NCBI GenBank assembly: GCA_015520425.1
Contig: WAQC01000081.1
Span: forward strand, 1-11,187
Origin: Candidatus Pelearchaeum sp.
Lineage (GTDB): Archaea > Thermoproteota > Nitrososphaeria_A > Caldarchaeales > Caldarchaeaceae
DNA: 11,187 nt
Reading direction: 5' to 3'
Numbering within the stretch: the stretch's first letter is position 1; each line of letters begins with the position of its first letter. Below the pieces are notes generated by a model. It had not been told where the DNA came from. It saw nothing but the letters and a program-made list of their open reading frames with translations, and did no database searches. The translations under genes and the position numbers were made by a program. This document shows, in pieces, positions 6,086-11,187 of this stretch.

Positions 6086-7372
6086 ATGCTAACCTCAAAA
6101 TGGTTCAGCGCCACGCTCGCGACAGCTCTTCTCTTGCTACTCACTACAACCCTCATAATTTATCCACCATTAACATTCTCCACATTCTTCATACTAACAT
6201 ACCTAACAACATACGCCATCACAGCACAGCTCAACCTAAACAGACTAAAGGAAAACGACTTCACGGTAGAGAGGTACGTCAGCACCAGCATATGCCAAGT
6301 AGAGGAGCCAGTTAAAATGCGTGTAATAGTTAGGAACAGGTCTGGGAGGCGCTACCTAGTAAAAGCCGAAGATATAGCATCGGGTTTGGAGCTAGTGGCT
6401 GGGAGCATAGATGGGGAGAAACAACTCGGCGATGGCGAGTCTATGGAGATTAGCTATACCATCAAGCCGCGTAGTAGGGGAGCGTATGTAATAGGGCCAT
6501 TAAGGCTGAGAATATACGACGACTACCGCGCATGCGTCCGCGAACTCTCCCCAGGGCCTACCACAACACTCTTCGCAGCACCAACGCCGAGGCTAGATGT
6601 AAAAATTCCAGAGACAGTAACCATGTCGCGGGACTTCCGCGTAGCTGGCTCAGGCTACAACCCATTCATAGGACCAGAAGAAACATTTAGAGGCATTAGA
6701 CCATACGTAACAGGCGAGGTAATACGACGTGTAGACTGGAAGAAAACCGCACGCGACCCCGAGCATGAGCTTCACGTAAGAGAATTTGAGAGACAGAGCC
6801 AGATGGACATAATCTTCATGCTGGACTGCAGCCCATCCATGCTAATAGGCGGTGAGAAAACACTCCTTGACGAGGTTCTGGAGGAAATAATCTCAATATC
6901 CAAGACGCTAATAGCGCGCGGCGATAGAGTAGGCCTAATCACGCTGGGAACAGTAGAGGAAACTGAAATACAGCCAGCTGGCGGCGGCACAGCATACAAA
7001 CAACTAATACAGACAGTCGCAAAAACCAAGCCAGCAAAAAGCTACGACATAATGCATGAAGTAAGCCGCGTCAGACCTGGAATAATCCTATTCATAGTCA
7101 GCAGATTCGCATATACACGCCCAGAAGAGTTAAAAACAGTGAGCAAATACCTAACACGAAGAGGGGTGCGCGCCTTCTTCATATGCATCAGGAAAAAACA
7201 GCAAACACCGCACAACGCCACGTTATACTTAGAGAGGCTGGAAGATGAACGGATAACATGGCTAAAGAAAATGAACCCTACACTGATTGTTATAGAGCCT
7301 AGAAAAGTAAAGGAAACTATAGCATTTCTATATCAAATTCTCAAGCGGGGTGATGTTATACGAGTGTATTAA
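6086..7372 (+). CDS. DUF58 / vWA-like membrane-anchored protein, MoxR partner
   Basis: This 428-residue DUF58 protein is the usual genomic partner of MoxR. The N-terminus has two hydrophobic helices at about 8-27 and 28-47. Residues 60-165 form a beta-rich domain of the kind found in this family (VEEPVKMRVIVRNRSGRRYLV and onward). The DUF58 signature follows at 201-235: FRGIRPYVTGEVIRRVDWKKTAR ending with HVREFE. The start of a von Willebrand A-like fold is IIFMLDCSPSM, with the metal-site pattern DxSxS at D247, S249 and S251. The vWA-like fold continues through SKTLIARGDRVGLITLG and RPGIILFIVSRFAY. The gene starts immediately after the MoxR stop with no spacer. The intact metal-site pattern suggests a metal-dependent interaction surface for MoxR or for the downstream membrane and surface proteins. 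Confidence 0.92.
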   Translation: MLTSKWFSATLATALLLLLTTTLIIYPPLTFSTFFILTYLTTYAITAQLNLNRLKENDFTVERYVSTSICQVEEPVKMRVIVRNRSGRRYLVKAEDIASGLELVAGSIDGEKQLGDGESMEISYTIKPRSRGAYVIGPLRLRIYDDYRACVRELSPGPTTTLFAAPTPRLDVKIPETVTMSRDFRVAGSGYNPFIGPEETFRGIRPYVTGEVIRRVDWKKTARDPEHELHVREFERQSQMDIIFMLDCSPSMLIGGEKTLLDEVLEEIISISKTLIARGDRVGLITLGTVEETEIQPAGGGTAYKQLIQTVAKTKPAKSYDIMHEVSRVRPGIILFIVSRFAYTRPEELKTVSKYLTRRGVRAFFICIRKKQQTPHNATLYLERLEDERITWLKKMNPTLIVIEPRKVKETIAFLYQILKRGDVIRVY

Positions 7373-7389
7373 GAACCGTTTCGCTGATT

Positions 7390-8130
7390 ATGATTATACT
7401 ACCAGCCTCACTGGCAACGGCTGGAACATGGATGGGAATCGCGGCGCTCAACATATACCTCCTAGCAGGCTTCCTCTCAATGTTCCTCATAACCTTCGCA
7501 GAGAGAGTCCAATGGGCTGGTGTCGCCCTCGTATATATCCCAGCACTCTGGTGTCTCTACCTCCTAACATTTGAAGGAAACCCAGCACCATTCATAAGCC
7601 TAGCCGCAGGCTACATCATAGCCATGCCAGCAATCATAATCATCGCAACCCTCACAGCACGCTCAATATGGGGAATGATAACATCCTACATCATGGGATA
7701 CGCAATATCACTAATGCTATATACAGCAGTCTTAAACGAATTCAACACACCAGAAAAAATCTTCCTATTTCTCGTCTCAGGGTTCAGAAGATTCTTTTCA
7801 GAAGGGGAGAAGATAAACCTACTAGCTGGCGGCGACCTCCAGCCACCAGACACAACACTCCTCACACCCCTCACAGCCCTAGCAACACTAGGCATAATCC
7901 TCAACCTAATGACCAGCGGCGAAAAAAGAACAACAAAAGACGAAATAACACCAACAATAACTGGAATAGCCGCGCTTGCAATCACACTAATACTAACAAC
8001 AACCGCCTCATGGATTTCAGGACTAACACCAGAAAGAGCAACACTAATACTCTCAGGACTATCAGCAACACTACTCACAGCCCTCGCAATAACAACCAGA
8101 AAAGGCGACAGCCGCCATGCAGTACAATAA
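7390..8130 (+). CDS. Polytopic membrane protein of the MoxR/DUF58 operon
   Basis: I do not recognise this 246-residue protein as a named family. It has about seven hydrophobic segments, at roughly 15-36, 41-61, 68-90, 93-114, 157-174, 190-210 and 216-235. A soluble loop of about 40 residues sits between the fourth and fifth (NEFNTPEKIFLFLVSGFRRFFSEGEK and onward). It has no transporter or enzyme motif that I can identify. The ATG at 7390 is the first ATG/GTG/TTG in the open frame; it lies 17 nt after the DUF58 stop with no clear ribosome binding site. The 3' end overlaps the surface-protein gene by 14 nt. Multi-helix proteins of unknown function are common in MoxR/DUF58 clusters, so a membrane scaffold or channel role is plausible but unproven. 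Plus-strand A and C are very common from this gene onward. Confidence 0.75.
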   Translation: MIILPASLATAGTWMGIAALNIYLLAGFLSMFLITFAERVQWAGVALVYIPALWCLYLLTFEGNPAPFISLAAGYIIAMPAIIIIATLTARSIWGMITSYIMGYAISLMLYTAVLNEFNTPEKIFLFLVSGFRRFFSEGEKINLLAGGDLQPPDTTLLTPLTALATLGIILNLMTSGEKRTTKDEITPTITGIAALAITLILTTTASWISGLTPERATLILSGLSATLLTALAITTRKGDSRHAVQ

Positions 8131-9625
8131 GCATATACTAATGACAGCACTACTACTCACGCTCATAATAGCAACCCAACCCAACACCCACGCAGAGAAG
8201 CTCTGGTTCGTAGGCTACGGAGGAATCATGCTCCCACTACTAGACGAAGCGGAAATAGACGTCAATGTAGGAGAAGAGATATGGATAAAGATTATAGGCG
8301 GAGACGGAGAAATAGCAATAGAATCACCAAACGGCGAAACACACATAATAACACTAAAAGACGGAGAAACCACTCTACTCAAACGCTTCAACGCAGAAGA
8401 CAAACCAGGAGCATGGCGCATAACAACCGACGATGGAAAAACAATGACAATAATACTCAGAGAACCAGAAAAAGAAGAAACAATACTCAGAACAAGCATA
8501 ACCGACAACGGCAGAGTAAAACTAAAAATAGAATCCGAATCTGGAACAGGATTCATAATATTCAACAAAACAATACAAACATACCCGCCAGGCGGTCTAA
8601 TAACATTTGAACTAGAACCACCAGTATTCTATCAATACAAAATAGACCTAATCCACGATGAGCCATCAGAAAAAATAACAGGAAAAATTGAAAACACAAC
8701 ATACAGATTAGAATTTGAACACTTAACAGCCAGTTACATAGTAAAACCAAGCATAAAAGAAAACGGCTGGGAGCTCAAAATACAACTACCAGAAATCAAT
8801 AAGGTTGGATCCTCAGGAATACTCCCACTCAGATATGGAACATACATAATAAGAATATCACAATACACCGAAACAAAAACCGAAGAACTCTTTACCAAAA
8901 AAATAGCAATATTACCAAAAGAAATAACAAAACTACCCCTAACAACAGAGATGGAAATGAGCATAGAAGAAGCCCTAGAAAAACAAATTACATTAATATT
9001 AGTATCAACAAATGGCGAAATAAACAGAATAAAAATCAAAACACCAATAGCACCACTTACAGTAATAGACAAAAAACACAACAAAACAATAACGGACTTT
9101 CAGATACCTGTAACAGGAACGAGAATATCCACCATAAACGGAACAAACTACATAATATTTCAGACACAACTCACAATAACCGATAACGCGGCGATAATAG
9201 AGCCAACACGCATAATTAATACTGCCATAAAAATCAACGGCTTCCCCACAACAGAATACCTACCAAAACCACTAACCCTCAGAGCAGGCGAAGAAACAAC
9301 AATAACCACAAATCTACACCAGCTAACCATAAATCTAATTTACCCAGACGGAAAACCATACAGCAACACGGCAAAAATAACAATAAACGGAATAGAAAAA
9401 GAGGGGACAAGAAGCATAAATCTACTACTCCCAACAGGCGAATACGAAATACGCTCAATAGAACCACCAAGCTTCAGCCCAACCCGCATAACACTAAACG
9501 ACGACAAAAACATAGAAATCATAATCGTCAAACAAATGACAGAACTAGCAATACTGAGAGCAGCAGCAATACTACAAATAGCCATACTAACATTCCTCAC
9601 ATACCACCAACTAAAGAAAAAATAA
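8117..9625 (+). CDS. Large secreted, C-terminally anchored beta-rich surface protein
   Basis: This 502-residue protein starts with a signal peptide: basic residue K5, hydrophobic core at 7-20 (ILMTALLLTLIIAT), and a likely cleavage after THA at 26. It ends with one membrane helix at about 477-497 and a KKK tail, so nearly all of it should lie outside the cell. The ectodomain is beta-rich and threonine/isoleucine-rich, with several NxT/S sites (NKT, NTT, NGT) that could carry archaeal N-glycans. The last domain (about 400-470) looks like a PEGA or carboxypeptidase-regulatory fold: LTINLIYPDGKPYSNTAKITINGIE and the turn LLPTGEYEI. It is last in the MoxR operon and overlaps the previous gene by 14 nt; an ATG at 8141 is an alternative start. 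Codons are extremely A- and C-rich. It may be the substrate or external arm of the MoxR/DUF58 system. Confidence 0.8.
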   Translation: MQYNKHILMTALLLTLIIATQPNTHAEKLWFVGYGGIMLPLLDEAEIDVNVGEEIWIKIIGGDGEIAIESPNGETHIITLKDGETTLLKRFNAEDKPGAWRITTDDGKTMTIILREPEKEETILRTSITDNGRVKLKIESESGTGFIIFNKTIQTYPPGGLITFELEPPVFYQYKIDLIHDEPSEKITGKIENTTYRLEFEHLTASYIVKPSIKENGWELKIQLPEINKVGSSGILPLRYGTYIIRISQYTETKTEELFTKKIAILPKEITKLPLTTEMEMSIEEALEKQITLILVSTNGEINRIKIKTPIAPLTVIDKKHNKTITDFQIPVTGTRISTINGTNYIIFQTQLTITDNAAIIEPTRIINTAIKINGFPTTEYLPKPLTLRAGEETTITTNLHQLTINLIYPDGKPYSNTAKITINGIEKEGTRSINLLLPTGEYEIRSIEPPSFSPTRITLNDDKNIEIIIVKQMTELAILRAAAILQIAILTFLTYHQLKKK

Positions 9626-9769
9626 CCTTATGAACATAAAGGGGGAGTTCCCCTCTTAGCGGCCTTCTCTAAAATAGCTCCCAACACTGGCTTAATGAGA
9701 ATCTCAAACTACAACATCAACAACTTTCTTAACAAAATCCAGTGTATATGATGGGGAGTAGGCATTAAC
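9626..9769. other. Intergenic gap before the FBP aldolase/phosphatase gene
   Basis: With the promoter region that follows, this makes a 176-nt gap between genes. I see no convincing reading frame. It contains the short GC-rich hairpin at 9640-9654, described separately. The remainder (about 9660-9765) is ordinary-looking sequence with no RNA gene that I can support. Confidence 0.6.
9640..9654 (+). terminator. GC-rich hairpin after the MoxR operon, possible terminator
   Basis: AGGGG-GAGTT-CCCCT forms a 5-bp stem with a 5-nt loop, 14 nt after the stop codon of the surface-protein gene. Only a weak T-rich tract follows (CTCTTA), whereas archaeal terminators mainly depend on a T-run. It could stop transcription or protect the mRNA 3' end. 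Confidence 0.35.
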
Positions 9770-9777
9770 ATTTTTAT
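9770..9777 (+). promoter_or_regulatory. TATA-like box of the FBP aldolase/phosphatase gene
   Basis: ATTTTTAT is centred about 28 nt upstream of the ATG at 9802. This spacing predicts a transcript starting at or just before the start codon. No ribosome binding site is seen close to the ATG, which agrees with a leaderless mRNA. Confidence 0.5.
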
Positions 9778-9781
9778 CCTG

Positions 9782-9800
9782 CAAGGTTTACTCTGCCTTG
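9782..9800. repeat. Inverted repeat CAAGG-N9-CCTTG at the predicted transcription start
   Basis: Two 5-bp arms (9782-9786 and 9796-9800) surround a 9-nt spacer and end 1 nt before the ATG of the FBP aldolase/phosphatase gene. The repeat lies between the TATA-like box and the start codon, where a repressor could block transcription. Five-bp arms can arise by chance, so the regulatory role is only suggested. Confidence 0.35.
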
Positions 9801-9801
9801 T

Positions 9802-10953
9802 ATGAGGACTACAGTCTCGGTAATAAAAGCCGATGTTGGCAGTGTTGCTGGCCATCACAGGCCACATCAGGAGATGCTTGATTATGCTGCCAAGAAGCTT
9901 AGAGAAGCCGAGGAGACTGGATTGTTGGGTTCAGGCTATGTTACTCACTGCGGAGACGACATAATCTTGGTCATGACTCATAATAAGGGCGAGAATAACC
10001 CTGAGATTCATGGACTTGCGTGGAACATCTTCAAGGAAGTAACCGACAAGGTGTCTAAGAAGCTTAAGCTCTACGGAGCTGGACAAGACTTGCTTAGCGA
10101 CGCTTTCAGCGGTAACGTTAGAGGATTAGGACCTGGGGTAGCCGAGCTAGAGTTTAATGAGAGAGGCTCAGATCCCATCGTTGTGTTCGCAGCAGACAAA
10201 ACCGAGCCTGGAGCATGGAACATTCCACTATACAGGATATTTGCATCACCCGACAACACGGCAGGATTAGTCATAGACCCAAAGCTACATGATGGATTCA
10301 AGTTTGAAGTATTGGACTTGATTGAGTCGCAGATCGTAACATTGAAAACTCCTGAGGAGATGTATGACTTAATAGGGTTGATTGGGACCCCTGGACGCTA
10401 TGCCATCAGCAAAATCTATCGCGCAGCTGATGACGAGCCAGCCGCAGCAGCAAGCACCACAAGGCTAAGCCTAATCGCCGGACGCTACGTCGGTAAAGAT
10501 GACCCCGTGCTGGTCGTCAGAGCCCAAGCCGGATTCCCTGCTGTTGGGGAGATACTTTCAGCGTTCGCTGTTCCTCCGCTAGTTAGCGGCTGGATGCGTG
10601 GCTCTCACAGAGGACCACTCATGCCTGTCTCATATAAAGAGGCACAGAATGTTGTGAGTTTCTTTGATGGGCCTCCGAGAGTCATCTCCATGGGTTGGCA
10701 AGTATCAAATGGTAAGTTAATAGGTATAGACGGAATTGAGCCAGCAGACCTCTTCGCAGACCCATTCTGGGACCATGTACGCCAAAAGGCGGCGGAAATC
10801 GCGATATACCTCAGAACCATGGGAGAATTTGAGCCTGCAAGACTAAGCCACGAAGAAATGGAATACACAACCCTACCGCAGATATTAGAGAAGCTGAAGC
10901 CCAGGTTCAGACCGGTGGAAGAGATAGGAGGACAGCTTAAGGCTGAGAAATAA
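9802..10953 (+). CDS. fbp: Bifunctional fructose-1,6-bisphosphate aldolase/phosphatase (archaeal type V)
   Basis: This 383-residue enzyme makes fructose 6-phosphate from triose phosphates in gluconeogenesis. It condenses dihydroxyacetone phosphate with glyceraldehyde 3-phosphate and then removes the C1 phosphate in the same active site. The family sequence is clear from the N-terminal VSVIKADVGSVAGHH. Metal ligands are in their known places: D11, H18, and D52-D53 in HCGDD. The aldolase residues are also present at the numbering known for the Sulfolobus and Thermoproteus enzymes: Y229 and the Schiff-base lysine K232 in RYVGKDD. Both activities should therefore be intact. The length is normal for the family. 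The ATG at 9802 is supported by a TATA-like box about 28 nt upstream. The gene appears to be transcribed alone. Its codon use is balanced, unlike the A/C-rich genes just upstream. Confidence 0.97.
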   Translation: MRTTVSVIKADVGSVAGHHRPHQEMLDYAAKKLREAEETGLLGSGYVTHCGDDIILVMTHNKGENNPEIHGLAWNIFKEVTDKVSKKLKLYGAGQDLLSDAFSGNVRGLGPGVAELEFNERGSDPIVVFAADKTEPGAWNIPLYRIFASPDNTAGLVIDPKLHDGFKFEVLDLIESQIVTLKTPEEMYDLIGLIGTPGRYAISKIYRAADDEPAAAASTTRLSLIAGRYVGKDDPVLVVRAQAGFPAVGEILSAFAVPPLVSGWMRGSHRGPLMPVSYKEAQNVVSFFDGPPRVISMGWQVSNGKLIGIDGIEPADLFADPFWDHVRQKAAEIAIYLRTMGEFEPARLSHEEMEYTTLPQILEKLKPRFRPVEEIGGQLKAEK

Positions 10954-10967
10954 CTCATAACCTACCA

Positions 10968-10973
10968 TTTTTT
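10968..10973 (+). terminator. T-run after the FBP aldolase/phosphatase gene
   Basis: Six consecutive T residues lie 14 nt after the stop codon, at the start of an AT-rich stretch. Oligo-T on the non-template strand is the main intrinsic termination signal in archaea, so this is a likely terminator. Confidence 0.5.
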
Positions 10974-11187
10974 ATAAACTTAAAAAGATTAACTTTAGGT
11001 GATCCCATAACTACTCACTAGTTATCCATAAATAATCTCTGGAAAATGGTTATTGTCTGTTTACTTAATTGTTTAATCTTCTTTATTATATTTATTTAAG
11101 GTTTATCTTCTGTAATGTGTTTTGATCTTGAAGATATGTATCATAACGTTAATTTCATTCTTCTTCAGGTTTTTGTTGATTTATCAA
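10974..11187. other. AT-rich right end with no assignable gene
   Basis: GC content falls sharply here: 17 of 60 bases in 10981-11040 and 12 of 60 in 11041-11100. I see no complete gene. Two partial frames reach the edge. On the plus strand an ATG at 11115 opens a 24-codon frame (starting MCFDLEDMYHN) about 23 nt after a TATA-like ATTTATTTAA. On the minus strand a frame enters from the right and stops at 11155 with the acidic tail QQKPEEE. They overlap, so at most one is likely to be real, and neither has enough sequence to identify. Confidence 0.4.
11007..11025. repeat. Perfect 7-bp inverted repeat with 5-nt spacer
   Basis: ATAACTA (11007-11013) and TAGTTAT (11019-11025) are exact inverted copies around CTCAC. 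The repeat stands in the AT-rich region after the FBP gene, about 50 nt past its stop. It could be an operator for a gene to the right or part of a 3' RNA structure. No adjacent promoter can be assigned with confidence. Confidence 0.5.

Noticed and set aside
7668..8150. Long overlapping frames on both strands within the polytopic membrane gene
   Set aside because: The plus-strand frame is an Asn/Arg/Thr-rich product of the A/C-rich sequence, and the minus-strand one is its hydrophobic mirror. The 7390-8130 frame has a coherent membrane topology and operon spacing.
9660..9770. Possible C/D-box small RNA in the gap before fbp
   Set aside because: A TGATG-like element occurs (ATATGATGG) but no properly spaced CTGA D box follows on either strand.
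10998..11004. Perfect Shine-Dalgarno-like GGTGATC
   Set aside because: No ATG, GTG or TTG follows within a usable distance, so it does not start a gene.
11046..11099. 17-codon frame encoding a hydrophobic peptide (MVIVCLLNCLIFFIIFI)
   Set aside because: A T-rich stretch gives hydrophobic codons by chance. There is no nearby ribosome binding site and no partner gene or RNA.
1..11187. CRISPR arrays, tRNA or rRNA genes, insertion sequences
   Set aside because: I saw no regularly spaced repeats, no tRNA-like cloverleaf, no rRNA sequence and no transposase-like frame.

Overview
The window looks like a piece of a thermophilic archaeal chromosome, most likely from the TACK group (Thermoproteota or a relative). 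Four things point there: a UbiA-type ether-lipid prenyltransferase, a tRNA-splicing endonuclease subunit that seems to be the non-catalytic half of a two-subunit enzyme, a bifunctional fructose-1,6-bisphosphate aldolase/phosphatase, and TATA-like boxes 23-28 nt upstream of several start codons, as expected for leaderless archaeal transcripts. The species cannot be named from sequence alone.

Layout. (1) 1-1318, minus strand: an endA-like tRNA-splicing endonuclease subunit, followed 6 nt later by a UbiA-family prenyltransferase that runs off the left edge. (2) 1374-2687, plus strand: a COG2403 / cyclic-2,3-diphosphoglycerate-synthetase-like P-loop protein, divergent from endA across a short gap with a perfect 12-bp palindrome. 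(3) 2731-4295, plus strand: a tight three-gene operon of a membrane-anchored exported protein, a DUF4129-like one-helix protein and a small one-helix protein. (4) 4304-5086, minus strand: a TrmB-type regulator. (5) 5123-9625, plus strand: a packed operon of a MoxR AAA+ ATPase, a DUF58/vWA-like protein, a polytopic membrane protein and a secreted, C-terminally anchored surface protein. (6) 9802-10953, plus strand: FBP aldolase/phosphatase. (7) 10954-11187: AT-rich sequence with a perfect inverted repeat and no assignable gene.

The most interesting part is 2731-9625. MoxR, DUF58 and DUF4129-like proteins commonly occur together in membrane-associated assembly systems. Here they are split into two plus-strand operons around a TrmB regulator. 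The system is bracketed by two exported proteins that seem to share a small beta-sandwich domain, and no transglutaminase is visible. I infer a cell-envelope chaperone/assembly system: MoxR supplies ATPase work in the cytoplasm, DUF58 is the adaptor, the small membrane proteins form a scaffold, and the two exported proteins are the outward-facing parts or clients. The TrmB protein is a candidate local regulator.

Base composition also changes strongly. Plus-strand A+C is about 36% in sampled lines of the COG2403 gene, about 73-78% in the last two genes of the MoxR operon, and about 45% in the FBP gene.
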